From assembly GCA_038503035.1 (NCBI GenBank), contig JAVSML010024702.1, positions 310,001 through 374,000 on the forward strand: a stretch of 64,000 nt of DNA, written 5' to 3'. Positions 30,026-40,667 of this stretch are shown piece after piece. The notes under the pieces are model-generated. The model made no database searches. It was not told where the DNA came from and worked only from the letters and a program-made list of their open reading frames with translations. Source of the DNA: Crocodylus rhombifer. Taxonomy: Eukaryota > Chordata > Crocodylia > Crocodylidae. Each line of letters opens with the position of its first letter. The first letter of the stretch is position 1. The position numbers and the translations under genes are program-made.

Positions 30026-31075
30026 CTAAAGCCAGACGTAGCCCTGGAACTGAGGCCCAACCAGCACTAACTAAAGTGATACTATCACCTCTCATATCAA
30101 GCTTACAGTGTCTAATTAGGAGGAGATATCAAGCAGGACTCCCTAGCAGTCTGTCCTGGGTCCTGTTTACAATGACTGTATTACTATAGCCCAGCATTGG
30201 ATTTACCATTTATGTGACAGCATCTGCTGACTCGCATTGAATTTATGATCCCATTTCCTTCATGTGCTACTGCTGGGCCAAGTTTCTCCCATTCTGTATT
30301 TTTCTTTCCTGTGTATAGTACTTTACATTTATATTTGTTCAATTTCACCCTGTGGTCTCTAACCCAGTTCTTTGGTTTGTTAGTATTGCTATGATTTTCT
30401 GCTTAGGAGATACTTGGAAGCATCATCCTTGCAAGAAATTGGGAGATGATTATTGTGGGCAGTAAGGTGTATATAAATTTACCATATAGAGTGTGTTGAA
30501 AAAGCAGATCTAGTTTGAAGCCATCTGTGAAGAGATCTTTTAGGATGGTCTGAATATGGCACTAGTGATGCATGGCTTCTGCGTGCAGTACTGGGTACCT
30601 CAGCATTCAAAAGGTGCAGGCCTAGCAGAGGAATTTGGAGATCAGCAGTGATGTTTGGGAAGCTGAAGGAAGTAAAAACTCTAAAAACAATTTGCCTGAA
30701 TGATGAGTAAGGGACGGAGAATTTGCTAATTATTGAAAACCTTCAGTTATATGAAATATATATATATATAGACTGCAGAAACAGGAATTGTTTGCGGTAA
30801 ACAGAGGTCATAATTAGGACATGGTTAATCAAAGGCGATGCTGGGATAAAGCATGACCATAGAATGACCTAAAAAACTCTTAGGTTGGTTCTATCCCTTA
30901 TCTCTAGTGAAAACTGCGAAGTGAAAAAATAAATGCTAAGAAATGAAAGATGCAGATAGCTTTAAGTATACCAGGCTGGTGCATGGGGGTTGGTTGTGGG
31001 TTACTGCTGACTCAGGTAGGACTGAATTTCCCAGAAAGTTTCCATTCCTAAGTAGGGCTTGTTCTCTCTTCCTAG
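30026..31075. other. Intronic sequence before the cassette exon
   Basis: No transposon recognised except a short AT run at 30756-30770. A conserved-element search would be informative here since it flanks a probable regulated exon. Confidence 0.5.
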
Positions 31076-31207
31076 ACAGAAGCAGTTCGTTAGACGGCAC
31101 TCTGCAGGGACCAGGCCGGGGTACAAAGCGATACTCCCAAGATTCCCCTCCATACAGTGCTCCTCTCTCCCCCAAGTTACCAAAGAATGACCGTCACCCT
31201 TTGGAAG
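31076..31207 (+). CDS. SCMH1: SCMH1 44-codon exon, probable in-frame cassette
   Basis: The exon has 132 bases, exactly 44 codons, phase 1 at both ends. Acceptor is gttctctcttcctag and donor is aag|gtgagc. It reads DRSSSLDGTLQGPGRG, then TKRYSQDSPPYSAPLSP, then KLPKNDRHPLE. Inclusion gives YLP-D-RSSS...PLE-G-ETF; skipping gives YLP-G-ETF. Both keep the frame and leave SLED and SAM intact. The open frame, consensus splice sites and Ser/Pro-rich composition like the neighbouring linker support a real exon. The human isoform I remember best lacks it, so I infer alternative use. The Ser-Pro pairs could be phosphorylation sites, which is speculation. It sits far from its neighbours: 7.1 kb after one exon and 22.3 kb before the next. 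Confidence 0.85.
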
Positions 31208-33613
31208 GTGAGCACAGCATCTCTTCCCAAAGCTGGCTTTTTAGAGTTACTTTTAACCCATATAGCATAATTGGATTTCTCAAACCAAATCAAACCATGG
31301 GTTCTGGAAACAGGTTTCCTGTTTCCAGCAGGAGTCACTGCCTAATTCTTCAGAGAAATGTTAAGGAAGTGTTGAACCCCAAGGCAGTCACACAAAGCTA
31401 TGTGGGGTGGAAAGAATCCTTTCTGACCCCTACCATGATCATCGTAAGCTGTTTTGGCTTCCATTGTGATATTAATGGCTATAAAACTGTCCAGTCATTT
31501 TTAGTACATCTGGCAAGCAAGGTGTCTGGCCATATATACCATGACTACTTGCTGCAGTGTGTTCTGCAGGTCATTAGTGCTGGAGGGAACCTATCATCCC
31601 TGATAATGAGCATGGATTGGTGCAGAAGCAGCTTTACCGGGATTTACTTCAAAGAACCCAGCATTGATATAACTAATGATACAAAGCAACATGCCTAATC
31701 TCTTAGCTCCAGAAGAATTTTCACGTCCCACACTGCCAGTCACATGAATGCTTGAAAGGATGCACCTGCTCACATTTTCAAACATAGCTACCCTCTCCAG
31801 CATTTCATCTATAAGTACGTGTATGAGATGCCTGGTGTAGTTGAAGGCCTTTCCTTCTATTAGAATTTGAGGCAAAAGATTTAGGATTGTAGATGCTTGC
31901 GTTAAAAGCATTCTCAGTCAATGTTTGTGTAATGGAGTGAGAATGTTATAAATGTTACATAGCTGTTACCCACAGGTATGCAGCCTAGTTTGTAAGTGGG
32001 TGTGAGCATTAAGTTGCATTGTTTAAAACCTTGTATTCGATAAGTAGCTTGAATACAGCTGTGATTGCTGTGATTAAAGATTTTAATAGCTATTTTTAGA
32101 GTCAAATGGGACTCATCTTGCATTGCACACTGTACTGTAGAATTTTCTTTTGCCAGTAGGTCTTCAAGGAAATACGTATTAAAGCCATGCTAGTTTTGCT
32201 CACTTAATCTTTGACCAACTCTAGATTTTTACAGCAGTCAAAGCCTGAAGGCACAAGCTGTATGCTTGGCTTCAGAAAATGCCCCGGGTAATAGGAATGA
32301 TAAGGATATAAGCCTGCACAGATGTTTAGTCACTAAAGCAACAGCCTTGAGAAAACTGTGGGTTAATTTATGATTCCGAGAGTGCAGTCCTCTAATACAA
32401 GAGAATTAAGTCCTTGTTTATGCTGAAGAATTGTTGCCGGCCAGCACAGTTGCCTTTGACCCAGTGCCAAATGCACTGTAGCTATAACCAGAGTTGCTGA
32501 AACGGTGTTAAATTTCAGTCAACACTTGCAGCTATGCCCTCTTCAGCTCCAGCTCCAGCTCAGTTTGCAGTATATGCAAAGTCTCAGGAAATCTAACAGT
32601 TTCATTGCTCAGGTGGCTTTAGTTTGTTCCTGCTAAGCACAGATATCAAGCTGTCTTTTTGTCAACGCAAACTATATTTAAATAGTTTTGCTTTTTCCAA
32701 CTGGGAGGACAGCTTCATTGTCTGTGGACAGACCTTTGACTGGCTTTTACAGAATGACTCCCTTTAATAAGAATGTAGTGCTATCTGCACCATACAGCAT
32801 TGTGTCTTCAACATAAAAAATGATGTTTTTACCCAAGCTTGCCAGCTAGGATAAATATCTTGGCAAAGACATGATCATTTGTAGTTTTATATAATTTAGC
32901 AGTTCAAGTTACAGCCTACACAGGGGCCTAGTCTTTAGATTGACCAATAAACTCATGTGACAGTTACAAACTATTCTCCTTTTTAAGCTTTTTCCTTTAA
33001 TTAGTGAACTCAAATTAACATTATTTTGTGGTGAAGACAGGCCCTATATTAAGAAAGATCATATTTGCTAAGCAAATATACAGCCAACTACGAGTAGACC
33101 AAAAGAGCTTCCTATACAGTACCACTAGTCTTTTCCTGATGTGTATTTTACACACTCCAGAATTCAGGAATGGATCTCATACTTCATAAAATTCCCTTAA
33201 TATATTTTGAAATCCATCAGTCTTCTTCTCTGTTAGTTCACTGTAATACACTACTGAATCGGTTGTTAGAGATAACTAACAGAAGTTTTCATTGGCTTCA
33301 AAATACACCTTGTTAGGAGGACCATCTTATCCCTTATTCTGAATCCTTAGTTGCTAGTTTTGAGTTGTTGACCTTGCCTAAATTCTTGGGAGCCTCAAAA
33401 GTGCTGTAACCCGTGGTAGAATTTTTTCCCTAGAATATGTTCAGTGTTCTGCAGAAGTTATAAATCCAGTAATTAATTGTTCTTGCCTCTGACCTTTCAG
33501 CCTAGGATGAATGGAAACTCCATTGGTTTTAGGTATCTAAAATCCATTAAAATAATAAGTTCAATATCCGCTTGGTCTTAAAGAACAAGACCCAAGTGTA
33601 CAGCTCTCCATTG
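31208..33613. other. Intronic sequence, 2.4 kb without recognised repeats
   Basis: AT-rich sequence following the cassette exon. It is the longest stretch in the window with no transposon I can name, and so a candidate for conserved non-coding sequence (inference only). Confidence 0.5.
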
Positions 33614-33621
33614 CACTAGAT

Positions 33622-33907
33622 CAGTGGTTCTCAACCTTTTTAGGATCAAGGCACCCCTAGATAAACTCAGAGTACCCCTTGGTGCTAGCTCTTAGCTTTC
33701 CCTCGTTTTTTGACTATGGAAAAATAATTGAGCAATACTTCTGTTGCAAAGAACTCACAAGCCATAACAAATTAAAATGCTTTTGATGTTATGGATTCCT
33801 ATTTGAAACTTCTGGGTTATGAATCATGTGTAGGTATTTACATGCCTAACTCCTAATATTGAATGACATGCTTGAAAAGATCTTGTCACCCTGATTGAAA
33901 GTCAGTG
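33622..33907. mobile_element. Small hAT element (CAGTGGTTCTC family) with target duplication
   Basis: Left end cagtggttctcaacctttt; right end ttgaaagtcagtg, whose reverse complement matches the left at 9 of 13. Flanks are cactagat (33614-33621) and tactagat (33908-33915), 7 of 8 identical, as expected for hAT. 286 bp, no transposase. Confidence 0.75.
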
Positions 33908-33915
33908 TACTAGAT

Positions 33916-35160
33916 TTTGCAGAATGCCCTGCATTTCAGCTGAATCAAGTTGTCTTTTCTACTTCACCACCAAGAAAAGCAGCATTCCCAGTCCACCTTT
34001 AACCACTAAATTCTCTTTCATCCTAAGCTCAGGTAGAGGACCCAGGATTCCTTATCTCTTTGACTTTCTACTGTTCTTTAACAATTAGTCAGCTATCCCA
34101 ACACAAAGTCTGTCAACTTCCATTCTATCAGGAAGGTAAATATAGAAAATAAGAGAAATACTTACTTTTGTAGCCTAGGCAGTATTGGCATGTTCTGGGG
34201 ATCCAAAGTTTCAGCATTTTAATTTTGGTGGTTATACATATTTCCATGTGATGGAATTTGTTTTTCCAGTTCTCTTCTTTAATAAAAAGGTTCATTTGAT
34301 TTGCCAACTGAGAAAATAATTGTCAATGATAGTGTGATATGCAACACAAACCCAGAAGCTCTACTGTTCAGACACTGATTATATTTGTCACGTTGGCAGG
34401 TTTGTTAGGCTGAGGGGTGACTGAATGCTGTGCATACAGTGTCACTTCAGTGCTTCCTGACCAGTGAAACAGGTCTTGGCATACTTGAAGAATATCTGGT
34501 CAGAATATTTTATTTTTCAAAGAGCATATTGAATTCTTTGCTGGGTAAGAACTATTTGAACTTTCCGTAGTAGCCATTGTTACCAACCTTGACATGATAA
34601 AGCCTTTGGAGAGTCCAGGCTCCATAGTAGGCACCAATGAGCCAGATCCCTGGCTGGTGACCACGAGTTGTATAATTGCCTCAGCCTGTGTGAATGATAA
34701 AAACCATATCTAAAATGCAGGGCAGGAAACTAACTGGTTAGAGGGGCATGTGATTCTTTTGTAGGCAATTCCACTGACCAGGAGGCACACCTTAAGGATC
34801 TGGCGCAGTGAGTTACAATACAATCTAGACTCAGATCCTCCTCCAACCTGCTACAATACCAGTCATCATTAGTGACCTCCAACTCCTCCTGGAAAATAAC
34901 AACCATCTTGAGATGGTAGCCATTGGGAGACAACCCTGTCTTGGCTTGGCATCTTCAGCAACAGACTACCTAACTCTTATTCTCACCAAGGTACCAAACC
35001 TTGCTTCAGACCCAGATGCCAACTGTTCGTCATTATCAACACAGATCACATGATCATTGGACCAAATAACATGAATTATAACATCTGCAGTTTATCTGCA
35101 CATCTACCATCACTATGTATGCTACCATCTGCTTATCGTAAACCTCTGCTATCTGCATTG
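33916..35160. other. Intronic sequence, nothing recognised
   Basis: No recognised gene or transposon in 1.2 kb between the small hAT and the foldback fragment. Confidence 0.5.
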
Positions 35161-35292
35161 GACAGCTGCCGTTTTTTGGTGTGGAGACATTGATACATGA
35201 GACGCTCTAGGCCCTTTAATTAAGTGGCTCTTGAAACTGCCCTAATTAAAGCATCCCCCCCAACTCCCAGGGCACCTGTATATATGCCCATA
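35161..35292. mobile_element. Foldback MITE fragment
   Basis: gtgtggagacattgatacat, ccctttaattaagtggctct and ccccccaactcccagggcac repeat, in the same order, the right half of the foldback element at 51088-51585 (gacactgatacacaagatgc, cactttaattagactgccac, gctggagcacctgt). The rest of the element is missing. Confidence 0.6.
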
Positions 35293-35296
35293 AATA

Positions 35297-36450
35297 CTAA
35301 TTCATTCAGAGAAGCATAACCTTTCATAGGCAAGAGCCCATTTCATCAGGTGCTGTCACTTATGAAAATGTGTTCCTCTCTGAACCCATTAGTCTCAATG
35401 TGCCACCCTGGTTAACTTTCTGCCTAACAAAATCAATCAGAGAATGATATAATCCACAATTTTGCAATTTTGTTGGTTTCTGAAGTTGTATTGTTTAAGG
35501 ACAGCTACTCTGAGGTCAGGGATGGAGCATCCAGGGAAGTTAGTGTTTTGCCATGGACTTTTACATGTTTTTGGAATTGATTTCAAATTGGTGTCCAAAT
35601 TCATTCTTTTAGATTGGGATTGTCCATCTGGTCAGTGTAGATTGCAGAAGGGCACTGTAAACAAGTGATGGCAAATATGACATTGGTAGAGACTGATGAA
35701 GGTGAATGAGCCCCAGATTTGTATTTTGTCTTATTTGGTCCAGTGATCATGAAGTCTGTATTGATGAGGGAGCACAGCTGGCTCCAGGACTATAGCAAGG
35801 CCTGGTGACTTGGTGAGAATTGGAGTTTCAAGTAGTCAGTGACTGGATAGATTTTCTGAGGTTGGGAGGCTGTCTATAAGCCATGATAGGCTTGTCCCCC
35901 TAGAATCCCTTGAGAAGATCATCATTTTCCAAGAGGGGCTGGAAGTTATTAATGATATGTCCAAGGTGTTAAACCCAGGGGCTGTGGGCGACAACCAGAG
36001 GGATTCTGTTGTCATTATCATGGATAGGGTTAGTATTTGTAGCAGGTCAGAGTGAGGTTTTTATTTGGCTGTGTTGATTTGAGTGGATATGGTTTGGGGA
36101 TTATATTGTAAGTGTAGGAGAAGCCCTGTTCTAGATCCCTAAAATGTGCATCCCAGTCAGTAGGATCAAAGCAGATACAGTTGTAATGTAGAGCTTGCCT
36201 GTAAACAGTGGGTCTAATGATATCCTTAGGATGAATGCTGGTGGCTTGGAAGTAACTGTAGCAGTTGGTTGGTTTCTGATACAATATAGTGGTGATAGGC
36301 AACTTCAGTATCCAAGGAATGAATTTACTGTGTCGAGTATTCAAGAGTCAGTTTGAAGGGGTGAAAGTTATTAAAGTCCTGGTGGAATTTCACTCAACAT
36401 TTCTTCCCATGTTTTCTACAAGTCATCAATGTACGTTAAATATACATGAG
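35297..36450 (-). mobile_element. Penelope-like element copy 3 (YIDD box, GIY-YIG remnant, tail)
   Basis: On the - strand: the RT catalytic box TYIDDL at about 36420-36433; then LYQKPTNCYSYFQATSIHPKD and RQALHYNCICFDPTDWDAHF (36130-36280), the Penelope RT C-terminus. A worn linker (35840-36020) leads to the GIY-YIG endonuclease region (about 35560-35690) and its extension, with DLRVAVLKQYNFR near 35490. Last comes a 3' tail about 35300-35420 (cacattgagactaatgggtt). All in broken frames. Penelope elements encode RT fused to a GIY-YIG endonuclease; this order is what one expects. Confidence 0.75.
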
Positions 36451-37831
36451 GGTGAGAGGGAAGCTTTGGAGGAAGAAGACTTTGAGAACTGTCTGTTTCA
36501 GGCCATCTGGCAATGTGGGACTGCTGGAGCACTTTGGCCAGCCAGAGGTGTGGGACATCCGTAGAACTCAGCCTACAGAAATGGCAGCCAGGCCCAGGAT
36601 CTCCCCCCTGAAATCAGCTGGCTGGCTCCTCAAGTTGGGTAGACCCCTACTTATGGCTTGCAATCCGACTTTATGAGGGAGGTTGTTACTTAGTAGGTAC
36701 TTAGTGTTTTCTTGTCATCAGGTCTGCTCATAGGTTTTAAGGCTTGACTACCTTTGTGCTGATATTTATGCCCTACATACTAATACTGTTCTTACATTGC
36801 ATCAACATTTCATCTAGCATAAGTACTGATTTCCACTGCACACTGGGCCTGAGACCCTACACATGGCTGCTCTTGGGGTTGTATGAATCTCATCTCGGGC
36901 AGTGGAAGGCCCACATGAGGTGACAGTTTCTCAGACATCTTTCCTGGTTTTCTTTCCAATTAGGATGGTTTCTTTTAGCTAACCAAATCTAGTGCAAGAA
37001 AGTTGTCTCTTTGAAATCCCAAACAGTTCACTTCTAGGAATCTCTCTACCCTTATATATGGAGGATTCAGCAAAACGAGCCAGGTTTAAGGTACACATTA
37101 CTTGTAAAATATGCTTTCCAGTCTCATTGCCTTCGAAGCTTGAGATTATGGCATTTACTTAACTAATTCTCCATCTGCATTTAACTTGCCACTGGATCCA
37201 TGGACTAGGAGTCACAGCTCTAGTCTGCAATGAAAGGGACTGTAAGAGCTTCCTGACCTAAATCCTTTTACCAAAGGAATAAATAAATCAGAAAGCAGCT
37301 TCTGAGTCAGCCATACAGCATTGGTTGTGTCCCATCAAATAATTCCTTCTTAGCTCCTCCTCACTTTCTGAAGTCTATAAGAAGGAACTGATTGAGGTCA
37401 TGCTGGAAACAGAAAAGGGGTTAAAATAACTCCTAAGGCTGCCTGTGTTGTTTTGGATGCGGTTGCTTCATCTTCAGATCCAACTACTGCCATGAAGCTT
37501 TGTATTTATTGGCTGTAGTGTTCTGGACTGTTTACAGAAGATGTAATGTATTCAGTTTGAAAGCTTAGGTCCTTCACAGATAAATCATTAGAGAAGGTGA
37601 GATTCACCTTTTGAGTAGGTGTCTGTTCACATATTCTCACACTTAGAAGTGCTCAGCCCGCAAGCCTCTAACCACAGGTTTTAATTCAGCAGTACTCATC
37701 CCCTCCCCTGAACTCTTCCCCTTTCACTGCTGAACCAGAAGGATAACTGAGAGGAGGCTCCATATCTCCTGTAAACTGCCTAGCTGATTTAAAGCAATTT
37801 CTTATTAGCTGGCTCTTGAGGTCTTTATTTA
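36451..37831. other. Intronic sequence, nothing recognised
   Basis: The first 200 bases may still belong to the Penelope-like copy. The rest shows no family likeness. Confidence 0.45.
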
Positions 37832-37925
37832 GGAACATGCGTCTGGAAGGGGCCTCCTGGGTCATCAGGTCTAGTCCCATGAATTCACAGTTAGTCATTT
37901 ACCTAAGGCATCCCCAAAATCCCCA
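37832..37925 (-). mobile_element. CR1 3' end fragment
   Basis: gtctggaaggggcctcctgg, gtcatcaggtctagtccc follow the CR1 3' UTR on the - strand (ggactagac-gatgac-...-ccttcc). Only about 90 bases. Confidence 0.6.
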
Positions 37926-38083
37926 CATCAAACCCTAACGCACAACAACAAAGCACAATATCCAAAATACCAAAGACTTCTTAAATTTGGCATATTTTTA
38001 ACCTGTCCGTACCTCATAACTTTTCTTTCTGGATCTTTTCTGATTGCCCTTTTATTCACCATTTTTTCCCTAAAAGACCTTAG

Positions 38084-38102
38084 TCTCTCTCTCTCTCTCT
38101 CT
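38084..38102. repeat. CT microsatellite
   Basis: A run of nine CT units (tctctctctctctctctct). Confidence 0.9.
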
Positions 38103-38494
38103 GGATTGTTTGCTCTTTCTGCCCTTTTGAGGGGTTCAGAAGAATTGCTCCCTGTATACACCTTTTTCTTTTTGGTAGTGCCACGCAGCACTGCTATTTT
38201 GTTACCCAGTGCTCCGAAGCAGATTACCTTCCATTGCGTTTCTTTGTTCCAGCTGTCACATCGTTGCTTTTTTCCCCTCAATTTATTGAAGGATTCTTTC
38301 TTTTGTTCTGTCCTTATTGTGGGTCTTCACCTAAAGCGTCAGGCTTCCAAAACTATGCTTCCTGTGAAAAGCTTTTCTTACTTCTGACTCCCTCACTAGG
38401 TTGTTTCTACTGTCTTTGGGGATCTGCCCTAAGAAGGGCAGCATTTATCAGTATTTTGAGCCCAGAAAAAGTTAAAAGCATGAGATGTAGCCAC

Positions 38495-38725
38495 CCATGG
38501 AGCAGACAGCGTGTCAGGCACTACCCCTTCACCCCTGGTAATTGCAGCAGCAGCAGTAGCAAACTGCCTGTGAGGAGCCAGAAGCCCTCTGTGCAGCAGG
38601 GAACATGTGCCAAGAGCTGTTCCTCCATCCCTGGTTGTTACACCACCAGCAGGCTGCCTGTGGGGAGCTGGAAGCCTTTCATGAAGCAGACAGTATGTAG
38701 GGAACTGCCCCCTCCCACAGCCCAG
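38495..38725. repeat. Degenerate tandem repeat, ~110-base unit
   Basis: The phrases gagcagacagcgtgtcagg / gcagcagggaacatgtgcc / aagcagacagtatgtaggg, each followed by a ccct-cc block and then a ctgcctgtg-ggagc block, recur at about 110-base spacing, giving about 2.3 units. GC-rich, no coding likeness. Confidence 0.6.
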
Positions 38726-39794
38726 CACAGCATCAACCATACAGGCGCAGAGAGAGAGATTTCCAGCTCTAGGTTGCAGTATCGCCTGTAAAGCAGGGAG
38801 CCACCCCTACACTCCAGCAGCCCCTGTGTGGAAAGCCAGCCCCGAGGCAGCAATTCCAGGCAGAAAGTACCAACAACAGCTCTTGGAAGAAGTCAGTTAT
38901 TTTGCCATCAAAAGTTTGAGTAGCCTAGTCCTTGTCACTGTGAGATCAGCTCCCTTCTTTTATAAATTACAGCTGCTGCATGTCTAGCTGGGAATTCTCA
39001 GCCGCAGTCCCCATTAGCTCTCAAGGAGCCTTTGAGAACATTTACTGTGTGGTTAATGTGTTGCAGGGTAATGTTGGAGCCTTCTTCACTAACTACTACA
39101 CCCCTTGCTTTTTTACAAGCAGTTTTCTATGTACTCTAACCAATAATAATACACTGGTATAAACATAAGCAGTTTTCAAATGTAAGCACTTAAGATTCCC
39201 ATTTTCAGTGTCCTAGGTGTTCATGTGCAGCCAAATGAAGAATTAGGTAGCTCCACTTATGCCCAAGCTACACATCACATATATTACACAACTAACTGGT
39301 TAATTGCACAATAAATTTAAACCAGCCACATGTGCAAAGTAATTGTTATGCAATAAAAATGACTGTCCCGCTATAAAAAGAGCCAACCAGCCGCAAAGTT
39401 AGTGCTTGAAAATGTGTAACATCTCTGTAGCTGATTTCTGTCTAGCTTTAATTTGAATGTGTAGTGGGGCTCTTAAATCTGGCTGTATATTGTAGCTAGC
39501 TGCCCTACCTCATAATCCTTGTGTTCAACCCAAGTGACAGCTTTTCTCTCAATTCATGCTTTGGAGAAAAGAAGAAACAATGTAATGAAACAGTTATAGT
39601 AGGCACAGATTTGAATGTGCCTGTTAGGGAAGTGATGAAGGGGAATTAATAATTAAATAAATTGCCATCTTTGTCCCCGTCAACTATAGGCTTAATATCA
39701 CCAAAAAAATCTGGAGTTCCTTATTGCAACAAAAAAGATTCACTAAGAGGAAATGCACAAACAGTCCTATTGTTATAAATAATTTATTTTGTAT
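38726..39794. other. Intronic sequence, possible MITE
   Basis: About 39255-39375 has acaactaactggttaattgcacaataaat and accagccacatgtgcaaag, similar in style to the MITE ends at 7382 and 63815, but I cannot define borders. Confidence 0.4.
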
Positions 39795-39990
39795 AGTTTC
39801 ATAGTGCTTAGGGTCAGAAAGGCCCTAAACAGATCATCAGGTTCGACCCCCGCCAGTATCTTCCAGTGTTAAGCACAAAATAGTCAAGCATATGTGTTGA
39901 ATTGTAAATGATTTTTTACTGACAGCATCTCCACTCAGGGTGCCAAAATTGCTAGTTATACCTCTGACCACATCCACCTCCAGAACTGAA
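39795..39990 (-). mobile_element. CR1 3' end fragment, old
   Basis: agtttcatagtgcttagggt, cagaaaggccctaaacagat and catcaggttcgacccccgcc follow the CR1 3' end on the - strand, tail included. ORF2 text beyond it is too worn to read. Confidence 0.7.
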
Positions 39991-40667
39991 TCAGCATTTA
40001 TATCACTCAAGGTCCATTTCCCCCTCCTCCTTTGGGAGTAGGATTCCTCATGCCTTCTATTTCATGGTCTCTTCTTTCATACCTGGATACTCCTCCACAA
40101 GAGGATGAGGTGAGAGTTGTCTTTTTTCTCAATGGGGACCATGCCTCTCTCTGACAGCAAACTGTTAGGGTTATATCAATCCACCTTGAGTAAGAGGTCA
40201 AGGATTTAGTTCTCTCAATCTGTGTAGAGTTCTCTGAAAACGGACTTGTTTGTGATGGACCAAAACAGAATGTAAGTGCTCTTGTGTTCCAGGACCAGCT
40301 TCAGTCTCTGTTCTAGCGCTCTTTCCTGCGTTCTCCTGTTACCAAGGTAGAAGACATCTATTGCATATCTTTCCCCAGTAACATTAATGCCACAGGTAAT
40401 CATGAAGGTGGGGCAGGACTGTGCTAAGGTCATCCTGATAAGTACTAGCCTGGCCCAGAAGAATACAGTTTCAGGATCTATACTTATCCATCTCCTTCTG
40501 CTTCCACTCTGTAACCGACTGCTCCATAACAACAGAGGAATGTTTCACCCAAACTTGTGCTCGTTTCATTTAACCGTTTGGATGCTGGATAGTTCTCACA
40601 GGTAGAGTATATCTGTTCCACCTCTGGCAGGAATGCTCCGACTCACAGCAGGAAGGTTCCAGTACAC
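39991..40667. other. Unassigned sequence before the hAT element
   Basis: A 105-codon - strand frame (40215-40532) shows no family likeness to me. It could be part of an unrecognised retroelement. Confidence 0.4.

Noticed and set aside
30943..31698. 251-codon + strand frame taken as one gene
   Set aside because: Only 31076-31207 is exon-like, bordered by consensus splice sites; the rest is intron that happens to stay open.
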